Shown: piece by piece, positions 36,031-46,056 of the stretch
Layout of the letters: each line of letters starts with the position of its first letter
Numbering within the stretch: the stretch's first letter is position 1
Assembly: GCA_900470805.1 (NCBI GenBank)
Contig: UCCA01000004.1
Span: forward strand, 34,453 to 98,452
Direction of reading: 5' to 3'
DNA from: Hyphomicrobiales bacterium
GTDB taxonomy: Bacteria > Pseudomonadota > Alphaproteobacteria > Rhizobiales > Rhizobiaceae
DNA length: 64,000 nucleotides
Program-made: the position numbers and the translations under genes
Notes under the pieces: generated by a model
The model's input: only the letters and a program-made list of their open reading frames with translations
Databases searched by the model: none
Told to the model about the DNA's origin: nothing

Positions 36031-37614
36031 CTATTCCATCGCCTCGAGCTCGGCGCGATGCCGGTACATTGCCAGCAGTCGGCGATACTCGCGGTCGTAA
36101 AGCGCCCGTTTGCGCTCATCCGGTATTCTCACCTCGCCACCGGGATACATCGCTGCCCCCGCCGACGGCAGGTCGGCATGCAATCCGCAGGCAACCGACG
36201 CCGCCATGGCGGTACCCAGAAGCACCGCCTCGTTCATCTTAGGCACCACCACCTTGCAGCCGGTCGCATCCGAATAGAGTTCCATCAGCACCGGGTTCTT
36301 CACATGCCCGCCGGCGACGTGCAGCGTGTCCGGCCCGTAGCCGTATTCCTTCATCCGCTCGAGAATGTGCCGGATGCCGAGCGCGATGGCGACGGCCGTG
36401 CGCCAGTAGAGCGTGCAGAGCCCGTCGAACGAGGTGTCGAGCGTCAGGCCGCTGATGGCGCCGACCGCATGCGGATCGGCCAGCGGCGAACGGTTGCCGT
36501 GAAAATCGGGCAGCACGAAGATACGGGCACCGAACTGGTCGCCCTCCTCCGCACGCAGTTGCGAGATCCGCGAGACGATCTTCTGATGCAGCGCCGCCGT
36601 GGGCTCACCGCCGGCCGCATGCATCCTGACCACATGGTCGAGCAAAGCGCCGGTGGCGGATTGGCCGGCCTCGACCAGCCAGGTCCCGGGAAACACCGCC
36701 TCGTAGTAAGGCCCCCACATGCCGTGGCTCGGCCGGCGCTCGTGCGAAAACGACACGATGCAGCTCGACGTGCCGGCGATCAGCGCCAGCTGCCGCTCAA
36801 GCCGCTCCGGATCATGCGCATCGCCGCCAAGCGTTCCGAGCGCGCCGGCATAGGCGTCGACCATCCCCGCGGAGACGTGACAGGCAGTCGTCAGGCCGAG
36901 CGCCGATGCGGCCTCCTGCGTCAGCGTTCCGACGCTGCTGCCGACGGCAGCCGTCTCATCGGGCAATCGCCCGCGCGCCTGCAGGTCGTCGAGACCGATC
37001 TGCTCGAGAAAATCCTTGCGCCATCCCTGCTTTTGATGCGCCAGGTAGTTCCACTTGGCGGTCAGCGTACAGCGCGAGCGGGCCAGCGAACCGGTCGCCT
37101 TCCAGGTCATGAAATCAGCGAGGTCGAAGAGATAGCCGGTGTTCATCCAGGTCCCGGGCAGCTTCTGCTTCAGCCACATCAGCTTCGGCATCTCCATCTC
37201 CGGCGACATGAAATGCCCCGAATGTTCCAGCACCTCATGTTTGGTCGCCGTACAGAAATCGGCTTCCTTCAGTGCCCGGTGATCGAGCCAGACGATGGTG
37301 TCGAAGCGCCGCTCGCCGCCGGTGGACACGCTGATCTGGCCACCGTCGATGTCGCGCACCACAAGCGAGCAGGTGCCATCGAAGCCGATGGCACCAACCG
37401 TTTCCGGCGGAATACCCGATTGCTCCATCGCCTTGCGCACCGCAATGCTGACGGCCGACCATATATCTTCCGAATCGTGCTCCGCATGGTTTTCCCGCGG
37501 CCGGTTCATGATGATCGGATGCTCGGCCTTGCCGAGCAACTGGCCGCCGGCATCGAAGACGCCGGCGCGCGCACTGCCCGTGCCGATATCGACCGCGACC
37601 ACATGCTGAGGCAT
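36031..37614 (-). CDS. FGGY-family pentulose kinase (ribulokinase-like)
   Basis: The 527-residue kinase opens with the phosphate-binding VAVDIGTGSARAGVFDAGG and has GFDGTCSLVV, the catalytic-domain GMVDAYAGALGTLGG near residue 250 and the nucleotide motif LHVAGGHVKNPVLMELYSDA near 440. It fits the FGGY group of D-ribulose/ribitol-type kinases rather than XylB or GlpK. As last gene of the smo cluster it probably phosphorylates the ketose made by the polyol dehydrogenase. Its ATG overlaps the stop of the HAD gene by 1 bp (TAATG), so the two are translationally coupled. Confidence 0.88.
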   Translation of the reverse strand: MPQHVVAVDIGTGSARAGVFDAGGQLLGKAEHPIIMNRPRENHAEHDSEDIWSAVSIAVRKAMEQSGIPPETVGAIGFDGTCSLVVRDIDGGQISVSTGGERRFDTIVWLDHRALKEADFCTATKHEVLEHSGHFMSPEMEMPKLMWLKQKLPGTWMNTGYLFDLADFMTWKATGSLARSRCTLTAKWNYLAHQKQGWRKDFLEQIGLDDLQARGRLPDETAAVGSSVGTLTQEAASALGLTTACHVSAGMVDAYAGALGTLGGDAHDPERLERQLALIAGTSSCIVSFSHERRPSHGMWGPYYEAVFPGTWLVEAGQSATGALLDHVVRMHAAGGEPTAALHQKIVSRISQLRAEEGDQFGARIFVLPDFHGNRSPLADPHAVGAISGLTLDTSFDGLCTLYWRTAVAIALGIRHILERMKEYGYGPDTLHVAGGHVKNPVLMELYSDATGCKVVVPKMNEAVLLGTAMAASVACGLHADLPSAGAAMYPGGEVRIPDERKRALYDREYRRLLAMYRHRAELEAME

Positions 37615-38303
37615 TAAAGGTGAATCCCGTCCTGCTTGAAGGTGCGGACAAGGTGTATCAATTCCGGCATGACGTCAAACGTCGCATCGGGAGAAAGTCG
37701 CTCCAGTTCAGCACGATAGCCGGCAAAATTGGCGTGCGATCCGCCGGTGAAGGCAAACACCGTCATGCCAGCCGCCTTCGCCGCCTCGATGCCGGCAGGA
37801 CTGTCCTCGATGACCACGCAATCGGCCGGCGCTGCCTGCATTTCATGGGCCGCGTGCAGGAAGAGATCCGGCGCCGGCTTGCCGTTCTTGACCATCGAGG
37901 CGCTGAAGATATGCGGCAGCTTGTCGATCAGACCCGTCACCGTCAGCGACAGGCGGATGCGCTCGATCTGGCTGGACGACGCCACGCAGCAGGGAATATC
38001 GAGCGCATCGATGGTCGCACCAACGCCCCCGATCGGTTTCAGCTCCGTGCGGAAGCGTGCGTAGAGGTCCGTTCGGATCTGCTCAAGAAACGCCTCGCCC
38101 GGATGCACGTCATATTCGGTCTTCATCGTGTCGATCACGGTGGCGAGACTGCGCCCGAGGAAGCGGCCATAGACCTCCTCCTCGGTGATCGGCACATTGA
38201 GATCGTTCATCGCCTTGACGAGAACGCTGACGGAAATCGGCTCGCTATCGACGAGAACGCCATCGCAATCGAAAATGACCAGGCGCTTCTCGCTGTCAGC
38301 CAT
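37614..38303 (-). CDS. HAD superfamily (subfamily IA) phosphatase
   Basis: The 229-residue hydrolase has HAD motif I FDCDGVLVDSEP near residue 10, motif II ASSS near 108, the Lys of motif III in MVKNGKPAPDLF near 137 and motif IV VIEDSPAGIEAA near 162. It lies between mtlK (11 bp) and the kinase (1-bp overlap). Similar phosphatases occur in smo-type operons, where they may remove sugar phosphates that build up. The substrate is not known. Confidence 0.88.
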   Translation of the reverse strand: MADSEKRLVIFDCDGVLVDSEPISVSVLVKAMNDLNVPITEEEVYGRFLGRSLATVIDTMKTEYDVHPGEAFLEQIRTDLYARFRTELKPIGGVGATIDALDIPCCVASSSQIERIRLSLTVTGLIDKLPHIFSASMVKNGKPAPDLFLHAAHEMQAAPADCVVIEDSPAGIEAAKAAGMTVFAFTGGSHANFAGYRAELERLSPDATFDVMPELIHLVRTFKQDGIHL

Positions 38304-38314
38304 GCTTCACCACC

Positions 38315-39796
38315 CTAAGCCGAGAGCTTGTTGTCGAGGTAAAGCTGCAGCGTCTCGCGGGTGCCCTTTTCCCAGAGCGTCTTCAGCGCATGCGCGAAGC
38401 GCTTGCGGAACAGCTCGGACTTCGCCACCTCGCCGAAAATATCGTCGAAGGCGAGGAAGGCGGCCGGATCGTCCTTGGCCTTCAGCGCCGCTTCATGCAG
38501 CCGGTCGGCACTGGCATCGTTGAAGACGATGTCCTGGCCGCTGTCGGTCTTGCCGGCGAAGTAGCGGCACCAGAGTGCCGAGACCAGCGCTAGCCCGACG
38601 ACATCGCGACCCTGGTTCAGGTTGTCGAGTGTCGAGGGCAGGATGAACTTCGGCTGACGGTTGGAGCCGTCCTGCGCCAGACGCGGGATGGTGTCGGCTA
38701 TCTTCGGGTTGAGCAGGCGATGTTCGATCAGCGCGAAGTAATCCGTCAGCGACGTATTCGGCACCGGCGGCACGATCGGGATGATCTCGTCGGTCTCGAG
38801 CTTGGCGAGGAAGGCGCGGATCAGCGGGTCTTCCATCGAGTCGTGCACGAAGTGGATATCCATCAGCGCCGCCGGATAGGCGATGGCCGCATGGCCGCCG
38901 TTGAGGATACGGATTTTCATGTGCTCGTAGGGGGTCACGTCGGGCACGAAGGTGACGCCGACATTCTCCAGCGCCGGACGGCCGGCAGTGAACTTGTCTT
39001 CGAGCACCCACTGCTTGAACTCTTCGCAATAGACCGGCCAATTGTCCTCGATGTCGAAGACGTCCTTCAGGAGGTCGATCTCGCGCTGGCCGGTGGCCGG
39101 CGTGATGCGGTCGACCATGGCGTTCGGGAAGGCGACGTTGGCCTTGATCCAATCGGCGAAGGCGGGATCCGAAAGCGCAGCGGTGCCGACGACGGCGTTT
39201 TTGGTGACGACGCCATTGTGCGGAATGTTGTCGCACGACATCACGGTGAACGGCACCAGGCCCTTGTCCTTGCGCGCCTTGAGGCCGGCAACGACGAGGC
39301 CGAACACGGTCTTCGGATCCGCGGGGTTCTGGCCATCAGCCGCGATCGCCGGATGCGCGGGGTTGAACCTGCCTGACGCGTCGATGAAGTAGCCGCCCTC
39401 GGTGATCGTCATCGAGACGATGCGGATCGAGGGGTCGGCGAGCTTGGCGATGATAATGGCTGCATCGCCGACCGGAAGGATGTCGATCATCGGCGCGGTG
39501 ACGCGTGCCGAGGTCTTGTTGTTGTCCTGCTCCACCACGGTCGTCAGGAAATCCTGGGCGGCGAGCTTATCGCGCATCGCTGCATCGGACGGCAGGATGC
39601 CGGCGCCGATGATCGCCCAGTCATGGTCCTCGCCCTTGTTGAACAGGTCGTCGAGGTAGATCGCCTGATGGGCGCGGTGGAAATTGCCGACGCCGAAGTG
39701 CACGATGCCCGCCTTCAGCGACGCCCGCTCATAGGCCGGCACAGTGGCCGTCTTTGCCGCGTCGGAAAGCGTTGCCAGCGATAGTTTGCACGTCAT
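38315..39796 (-). CDS. mtlK: Mannitol/arabitol 2-dehydrogenase (long-chain polyol dehydrogenase)
   Basis: The 493-residue enzyme belongs to the polyol-specific long-chain dehydrogenases. The NAD motif GVGNFHRAHQAIYLDDLF is near residue 35, CDNIPHNGVVTKNAVVG near 190, and the catalytic Lys-X4-Asn-X2-His is in KIRILNGGHAA near 293. It oxidises D-mannitol to D-fructose, and often D-arabitol or D-sorbitol too. It follows the ABC importer genes, so the importer supplies its substrate. The start at 39796 has AAGAGGAC upstream. Confidence 0.93.
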   Translation of the reverse strand: MTCKLSLATLSDAAKTATVPAYERASLKAGIVHFGVGNFHRAHQAIYLDDLFNKGEDHDWAIIGAGILPSDAAMRDKLAAQDFLTTVVEQDNNKTSARVTAPMIDILPVGDAAIIIAKLADPSIRIVSMTITEGGYFIDASGRFNPAHPAIAADGQNPADPKTVFGLVVAGLKARKDKGLVPFTVMSCDNIPHNGVVTKNAVVGTAALSDPAFADWIKANVAFPNAMVDRITPATGQREIDLLKDVFDIEDNWPVYCEEFKQWVLEDKFTAGRPALENVGVTFVPDVTPYEHMKIRILNGGHAAIAYPAALMDIHFVHDSMEDPLIRAFLAKLETDEIIPIVPPVPNTSLTDYFALIEHRLLNPKIADTIPRLAQDGSNRQPKFILPSTLDNLNQGRDVVGLALVSALWCRYFAGKTDSGQDIVFNDASADRLHEAALKAKDDPAAFLAFDDIFGEVAKSELFRKRFAHALKTLWEKGTRETLQLYLDNKLSA

Positions 39797-39898
39797 GTCT
39801 CAGTCCTCTTGAAGGTCTTCGGGGTCACGAGACCCCGGTATCGGCGCGCCGGGCACCGTGTCCGGCACGCACTGTTGTCCCCACCCCGGCAAGCGGCT

Positions 39899-40897
<999 letters not shown>

Positions 40898-40915
40898 GTC
40901 TCTCTCCCTAAGTTC

Positions 40916-41746
40916 TTATTTCACCGCGCCGAAGGTCAGGCCGCGGACGAGTTGTTTCTGGCTGAACCAGCCGAGGATCAGGATCGGGGCGATTGCCATG
41001 GTCGATGCTGCCGAAAGCTTGGCGTAGAAAAGTCCTTCCGGGCTGGAATAGGACGCGATGAACGTGGTCAGCGGCGCCGCCTTGGAAGCGGTGAGGTTGA
41101 GCGTCCAGAAGGCTTCGTTCCAGGCCAGGATGATGTTGAGGAGCAGCGTCGAGGCAATGCCGGGCACGGCCATCGGCGTCAGCACGTAGATGATTTCCTT
41201 CATCAGCGAGGCGCCGTCCATGCGGGCCGCCTCGAGAATCTCGCCGGGGATTTCCTTGAAGTATGTGTAGAGCATCCAGATGATGATCGGCAGGTTGATC
41301 AGCATCAGCACCACGACGAGGCCGAGACGGCTGTCCAGCAGGCCGGTGTTGCGGAACATCAGGTAGATCGGGATGAGCGCACCGACCGGCGGCATCATCT
41401 TCGTCGACAGCATCCACATCAACACGTCCTTGGTACGCTTGGTCGGCGAGAACGCCATGGCCCAGGCGGACGGAACGGCGATGATCAGGCCGAGCAGCGT
41501 CGAGCCGAAGGCGATGATCACCGAGTTCAGGAAGTGGCTGAAGTAGTTCGAGCGGCTCTGCACCTCAAGATAGTTCTCGGTCGTCCAGTGGAAGAACAGG
41601 AACTGCGGCGGCGAGGCGATGGCATCGGCTTCCGACTTGAAGCTCGTCAGGAACGTCCAGAGAATCGGGAAGAAGATGATGATGCCGATGGTCCAGGCGA
41701 CAGCGGTGACGATCACCTTGCGCTGGGTTGTGATCTTTCTAGCCAT
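40916..41746 (-). CDS. smoG: Polyol ABC transporter permease SmoG
   Basis: The 276-residue permease of the MalG type has six helices and the EAA loop EAARMDGASLMKEIIYVLTP near residue 182. The start MARKITTQRK at 41746 lies next to the smoF stop (TGA-G-ATG), and its ribosome binding site GGAGG is inside the last smoF codons. It pairs with SmoF. Confidence 0.92.
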   Translation of the reverse strand: MARKITTQRKVIVTAVAWTIGIIIFFPILWTFLTSFKSEADAIASPPQFLFFHWTTENYLEVQSRSNYFSHFLNSVIIAFGSTLLGLIIAVPSAWAMAFSPTKRTKDVLMWMLSTKMMPPVGALIPIYLMFRNTGLLDSRLGLVVVLMLINLPIIIWMLYTYFKEIPGEILEAARMDGASLMKEIIYVLTPMAVPGIASTLLLNIILAWNEAFWTLNLTASKAAPLTTFIASYSSPEGLFYAKLSAASTMAIAPILILGWFSQKQLVRGLTFGAVK

Positions 41747-41747
41747 C

Positions 41748-42620
41748 TCAAGCCTCCAGGTTCTTGCCGACGATGCGGACGAGGAAGATAGCAACGATAT
41801 TGGCGAGGATGACCGCGATGATACCGCCAGCCGACGCGCCACCGATGTCGAACTGCAGCAGTGCCCTGTTGTAGACGAGGTAGGTGAGGTTGGTGCTGCT
41901 GGTGCCGGGTCCGCCATTGGTGGTGACGAGGATTTCGGCGAAGACGGAGAGCAGGAAGATCGTCTCGATCAGGATGACCACGGTGATGGCGCGCGCCATG
42001 TGCGGCAGGATGATGTAGACGAACACCGAGAAGAAACCGGCCCCATCCATCTCGGCCGCTTCCTTTTGCTCTTCCGACAGCGACTGCAGCGCGGTCAGCA
42101 GGATCAGCGTGGCGAAGGGCAGCCACTGCCAGGCGACGATCAGGATGATCGAAAACAGCGGCGCATTGGCGAGCCAGTCGAGCGGCTGCAGGCCGAACAG
42201 CTTGGCGAGGTAGGCGAACAACCCGTTGACCGGGTTCATGAACATGTTCTTCCACACCAGCGCCGCGACCGTCGGCATAATGAAGAACGGCGCGATCACG
42301 AGAATGCGCACGATCCCCTGGCCGAACATCGGCTGGTCGAGCAGCAGCGCCAGCGCGATGCCGCCGACGATGGTGATGACGAGAACGCTGAGCACCAGCA
42401 CGAGCGTATTGATCAACGCGTCGAAAAATGCCGGATCGGTCAGGAAGAACTTGTAATTGAGAAAGCCGACGAAGCGATTGTCGCTCGGCATCAGCAGATT
42501 GTAGTCGATGAACGAGAAGTAGATCGTCATCACGAGCGGGACGATCATCCAGGCGAAGAGAAGCAGCACGGAGGGTGCCATCATCATGCGCGCAGCGGAG
42601 CGGGTGTGTAGGGTTGCCAT
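41748..42620 (-). CDS. smoF: Polyol ABC transporter permease SmoF
   Basis: The 290-residue permease of the MalF type has six helices and the EAA loop EAAEMDGAGFFSVFVYIILP near residue 188. It is separated from the binding protein gene smoE by 130 bp that contain two strong hairpins, so it should be expressed below smoE. Confidence 0.92.
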   Translation of the reverse strand: MATLHTRSAARMMMAPSVLLLFAWMIVPLVMTIYFSFIDYNLLMPSDNRFVGFLNYKFFLTDPAFFDALINTLVLVLSVLVITIVGGIALALLLDQPMFGQGIVRILVIAPFFIMPTVAALVWKNMFMNPVNGLFAYLAKLFGLQPLDWLANAPLFSIILIVAWQWLPFATLILLTALQSLSEEQKEAAEMDGAGFFSVFVYIILPHMARAITVVILIETIFLLSVFAEILVTTNGGPGTSSTNLTYLVYNRALLQFDIGGASAGGIIAVILANIVAIFLVRIVGKNLEA

Positions 42621-42667
42621 GGTTCACCGTCTTTTCTGAAAGCGGATGGCTGCAAGGCCTTTGGGAC

Positions 42668-42706
42668 AAAAAGGGCCGCCGATGCAGTTCGGGCAATTCG
42701 GCGGCC
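42668..42706 (-). terminator. Attenuator after smoE
   Basis: On the minus strand GGCCGCCGA (complement of 42698-42706) pairs with TCGGCGGCC (complement of 42674-42682) and is followed by C and TTTTT. This is a full intrinsic-terminator form in the middle of an operon, 44 bp after the smoE stop. Confidence 0.7.
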
Positions 42707-42713
42707 TTAGGGG

Positions 42714-42737
42714 GGCGGAGCGCGAGCGCACTCCGCC
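42714..42737 (-). repeat. GC-rich hairpin directly after smoE
   Basis: GGCGGAG (42714-42720) and CTCCGCC (42731-42737) enclose CGCGAGCGCA, which can pair internally. It comes just before the attenuator and may protect the 3' end of smoE mRNA. Confidence 0.55.
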
Positions 42738-42750
42738 GTTCTCAGGAGGT

Positions 42751-44064
42751 TTACTTGATGTAACCAGCCTTGGTCATTTCGCGGGTCGTCAACTGCTGCG
42801 CGCTCTGCAGAGCCTGATCGACCGAGAGCTGGCCTGCAACCGCTGCCGAGAACTGCTGACCGACGGCCGTACCGATGCCCTGGAATTCAGGGATCGCCAC
42901 GAACTGGCCACCTGTGTACGGAACAGCCTTGACGGTCGGCTTCTGCGTGTCGGCTGCCTTCATCGCATCAAGCGTCTTGGCGGCGAACGGAGCGGCCTTC
43001 TGGTAGTCGGCGTTTTCGTAGAGCGAGGTGCGCGTGCCCGGAGGAACGTTTGCCCAGCCTTCCTTGCCGGCGACCAGTTCGCCGTAAGCCTTGTCGGTCG
43101 CCCAGGCGACGAACTTCTGCGCGGCTTCAGCCTTGGTCGAGGTTGCCGGAATGGCGAGATTCCAGGACCACAGCCAGTTGCCATGGTTCTTCAGTTCGCC
43201 CTTGGTCGGGAACAGCGCGTAACCGACCTTGTCGGCAACCGTCGAGTCCTTCGGGTTGGAGACGAACGAAGCGGCGACGGTCGCGTCGATCCACATGCCG
43301 CACTTGCCGGTCTGGAAGAGCGCCAGGTTTTCGTTGAAGCCGTTCGAGGAGGCGCCTGGAGGGCCGGAGTCCTTCATCAGGTTGACGTAGAAGGTCAGTG
43401 CTTCCTTCCACTCGGGGCTGTCGAACTGCGGCTTCCAGTTTTCATCGAACCAGCGACCGCCGAACGAGTTGTCGAGCGCGGTGAGGAACGCCATGTTCTC
43501 ACCCCAGCCGGCCTTGCCGCGCAGGCACATGCCGTAGACTTCCTTGTCCTTGTCGGTGATCTTCTTCGCCGCATCGGCGATGAATTCCCAAGTCGGGTTC
43601 TCAGGCATCTTCAGACCGGCCTTTTCGAACAGGTCGGTGCGATACATGATCATCGCGCTTTCGCCGTAGAACGGCACGGCGTAGAGCTTGCTGTCGACGG
43701 TCAGCGCAGCGCTGATGGCCGGCAGAAGGTCCTTGCTGTCATACTTGTCGCCTAGGTTGTCGAGCGGCAGGAGCCAGCCCTGCTTGGCCCAGATCGGAAC
43801 TTCGTAGTTGCCGATCGTCAGAACGTCGTACTGGCCACCCTTGGTCGCGATATCGGTCGTGACCTTCTGGCGCAGAACGTTTTCTTCGAGCGTCACCCAT
43901 TCCAGGTCGATGCCCGGGTTCTTGGCCTTGAAGTCATCCGTCAGCTTCTGCATGCGAACCATGTCGCCATTGTTGACGGTTGCGATCGTCAGCGTTTCGG
44001 CCGAAGCCATACCGGCGAACGCCAATACCGAGCAGGCGCCCAGCAGAAAAGTTTTAAATGTCAT
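42751..44064 (-). CDS. smoE: Polyol-binding periplasmic protein SmoE/MtlE
   Basis: The 437-residue binding protein has a signal peptide of about 22 residues (MTFKTFLLGACSVLAFAGMA, then SAE). The mature start TLTIATVNNGDMVRMQKLTD and QKVTTDIATKGGQYDVLTIG match the sorbitol/mannitol receptors SmoE and MtlE. It feeds SmoFGK. The ATG at 44064 has GGGAGGAAG. It follows its likely regulator gene by 147 bp. Confidence 0.93.
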   Translation of the reverse strand: MTFKTFLLGACSVLAFAGMASAETLTIATVNNGDMVRMQKLTDDFKAKNPGIDLEWVTLEENVLRQKVTTDIATKGGQYDVLTIGNYEVPIWAKQGWLLPLDNLGDKYDSKDLLPAISAALTVDSKLYAVPFYGESAMIMYRTDLFEKAGLKMPENPTWEFIADAAKKITDKDKEVYGMCLRGKAGWGENMAFLTALDNSFGGRWFDENWKPQFDSPEWKEALTFYVNLMKDSGPPGASSNGFNENLALFQTGKCGMWIDATVAASFVSNPKDSTVADKVGYALFPTKGELKNHGNWLWSWNLAIPATSTKAEAAQKFVAWATDKAYGELVAGKEGWANVPPGTRTSLYENADYQKAAPFAAKTLDAMKAADTQKPTVKAVPYTGGQFVAIPEFQGIGTAVGQQFSAAVAGQLSVDQALQSAQQLTTREMTKAGYIK

Positions 44065-44099
44065 GATCTTCCTCCCAGAAGATGTTAGCGAGCATTCGC

Positions 44100-44114
44100 T
44101 TTGCTCATGGGCAA
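44100..44114. promoter_or_regulatory. Possible second SorC half-site near the smoE promoter
   Basis: TTTGCTCATGGGCAA contains the same TTTGCTCA half-site as the large palindrome at 44207-44227 but with a poorer second half. It lies 36 bp upstream of the smoE ATG, near the probable -10 region. Confidence 0.35.
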
Positions 44115-44206
44115 TTACTCATCCCTGCGCAGAAAATGTCAATCGTCAATCGTTGCTGCAATAGCGAAACGACTGCCTATCTATCTGAATTCAAAACAAA
44201 TAAATT

Positions 44207-44227
44207 TTTGCTCAAGCCTTGAGCAAA
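44207..44227. promoter_or_regulatory. Perfect 21-bp palindrome over the SorC stop codon
   Basis: TTTGCTCAAG-C-CTTGAGCAAA is an exact inverted repeat. It contains the last codons and the stop of the SorC regulator gene and sits about 145-165 bp upstream of the smoE start. Size and symmetry suit a SorC-type operator for the smo operon. Confidence 0.6.
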
Positions 44228-45210
44228 TACTCAGCAACCTCTTCATCGGTGATCAAACCATTGATTTGATGCCCGACGACTGCGGCGCGGATGGCTTTCA
44301 TCTTGCGTTTTCCCTTGCCGATTCCGATCACCACCGATGCTTCGCGCGACGGGATCGGAGCGGACGCAACGCGCTCGTTGATCGGGTTGTCAAGCAGCCT
44401 TCCCTCGCTGTCGAACACCCATCCGCAGATCTCGCCGACGGCACCGCTGCGCATCAGCTCCATCATCTCGTCCTTCTCGAGAAAGCCGTCGAGACACAGC
44501 GGTCCATCGATGCCGAGCTCACCGATGCCGACGAAGGTGACATTGGCCTGCGCGCTCATCTCGATCGTCGAGCGCACCAGCTGCTGCGCATGCAGCGTCT
44601 CGCGCTCTTCGGCGGAGGTGACCAGCACCGGCAGCGGCATCGGGAAATGCCGCGCCTTGACGGCATCGGCCATGCTGAAGATGACGTTGTAGTAGGCGGC
44701 AGAGCCGTCCGGCGTGATGTTGCCGGTCAGCGAGACGATGCGGTGATTGATGCATTCGATCGCCGGCAGCTGATCGACGGCGGCCTTCAGCGTTCGCCCC
44801 GTACCGACGGCAAGCACGATCGGATCCGGCTTCTTCAGCCAGCGCTCGATCTCCGCCGCAGCCGCCTCGGCGATGCCGACAGTGGCGACACCGGCACCGG
44901 GATCGCTCGGCACCACCTCGACCTGGCGCAGGCCGTATTTCCTGCGAACCGCATCGGCTAGCTCGAGACAGGCGGCGATCGGATGATCGAGACGCACCTT
45001 GATCAGCCGCTCGGCGACGGCAAGCGAGACGAGGCGCTGCGCCGACTGCCGCGAAATTCCCATCGCCGACGCGATCTCGTCCTGCGTCCGCCCGGCGACA
45101 TAGTAGAGCCAGCCGGCGCGGGCTGCGTCGTCGAGACGGGCGGAAGTTTCTGATCGTTTCACCATCGAATGTCCATCGCGCGGGCCCTCTTCGCCGGCGA
45201 ACATCGCCAT
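44212..45210 (-). CDS. SorC-family regulator of the polyol operon
   Basis: The 332-residue regulator has a helix-turn-helix near residues 30-70 (LYYVAGRTQDEIASAMGISR, then QSAQRLVSLA) and a SorC effector domain with LAVGTGRTLKAAVDQL near 150 and the C-terminal ASVVIGIGKGKRKMKAIRAA. It directly precedes smoE on the same strand, so it is the probable polyol-responsive regulator. The ATG at 45210 has GGGGAG; the inner ATG at 45165 lacks a good site. The upstream region has a small GTGCA-N9-TGCAC repeat at 45258-45276. Confidence 0.85.
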   Translation of the reverse strand: MAMFAGEEGPRDGHSMVKRSETSARLDDAARAGWLYYVAGRTQDEIASAMGISRQSAQRLVSLAVAERLIKVRLDHPIAACLELADAVRRKYGLRQVEVVPSDPGAGVATVGIAEAAAAEIERWLKKPDPIVLAVGTGRTLKAAVDQLPAIECINHRIVSLTGNITPDGSAAYYNVIFSMADAVKARHFPMPLPVLVTSAEERETLHAQQLVRSTIEMSAQANVTFVGIGELGIDGPLCLDGFLEKDEMMELMRSGAVGEICGWVFDSEGRLLDNPINERVASAPIPSREASVVIGIGKGKRKMKAIRAAVVGHQINGLITDEEVAEYLLKA

Positions 45211-45257
45211 TGACTCCCCATTTCGCCAGATCAAAACAAAATTCGGGCAAATGTCGA

Positions 45258-45276
45258 GTGCATTGAGAAATTGCAC
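45258..45276. promoter_or_regulatory. Small inverted repeat in the SorC/response-regulator gap
   Basis: GTGCA (45258-45262) and TGCAC (45272-45276) flank nine A/T-rich bases. It lies between two divergent regulator genes and may be an operator of either. Confidence 0.35.
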
Positions 45277-45396
45277 AATCTATTTTAGCGCCCGCGCTTC
45301 TGGAACACCCGCCATCGCCGCGCCATCATTGCCCCCGAAGCCTTCGCTTGACCTGCGATCGACAGGCACGCTAACTGTGGCCGAGAGGGACAAGCC

Positions 45397-46056
45397 TTGC
45401 GAATTCTGCTGGTTGAAGACGACAGGATGATTGGCGAAGCGGTGCGCGATCACGTCGCCGCATCGTTTCATGCCGTCGATTGGGTGAAGAACCTCGCGGA
45501 TGCCGACGCGGCCTCCGGCCCGGTGGAATACGGCCTCATCCTGCTCGACCTGCAACTTCCCGATGGCAGCGGCGTCGATTTCCTGAGGCGCCTGCGCGCC
45601 CGCGACATCCGAACGCCCGTCATCATTCTCACCGCGCGGGACCAGATTTCAGACCGCATCGAGGGCCTGAACGCCGGCGCCGACGACTATCTCGTCAAGC
45701 CCTTCAACCTCGGCGAACTCGAAGCCCGCATCATGGCCGTCGCCCGCCGCTACGAGGCCAGCCCGCATCCGGTCCTGCGGATCGACGGCATCGAGATCGA
45801 CCGGCCGCAGCACAAGATTTCCGTCGACGGCGTATCGGTCATCCTCACCAGCCGCGAATGGGCGGTGCTCGACTTGTTGACCGCCCGCCCCGGCGCCATC
45901 GTCTCCAAGGACCGCATCGAGGAGGCGCTCTATGCCTTCGGCTCGGAAATCGAGAGCAACACGGTCGAGGTCTATGTCAGCCGTCTGCGCAAGAAGATCG
46001 GCAAGGAACGCATCCGCACCGCCCGCGGCATCGGCTACACACTCGGATCACAATGA
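45397..46056 (+). CDS. OmpR-family response regulator
   Basis: The 219-residue protein has a receiver domain with acidic pocket VEDDR, phospho-acceptor Asp51 (ILLDLQLPDGSG), the conserved Thr in VIILTARD and the Lys in YLVKPFNLGEL. The C-terminal winged helix (about 125-217) ends VEVYVSRLRKKIGKERIRTA, then RGIGYTL. It is closest to the QseB/PmrA/TctD style of regulator. The TTG start at 45397 follows GAGAGGGA. Its stop overlaps the kinase start (ATGA). Confidence 0.92.
   Translation: MRILLVEDDRMIGEAVRDHVAASFHAVDWVKNLADADAASGPVEYGLILLDLQLPDGSGVDFLRRLRARDIRTPVIILTARDQISDRIEGLNAGADDYLVKPFNLGELEARIMAVARRYEASPHPVLRIDGIEIDRPQHKISVDGVSVILTSREWAVLDLLTARPGAIVSKDRIEEALYAFGSEIESNTVEVYVSRLRKKIGKERIRTARGIGYTLGSQ

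Noticed and set aside
36058..37617. Open frame of 519 codons on the plus strand
   Set aside because: It is the antisense shadow of the FGGY kinase gene.
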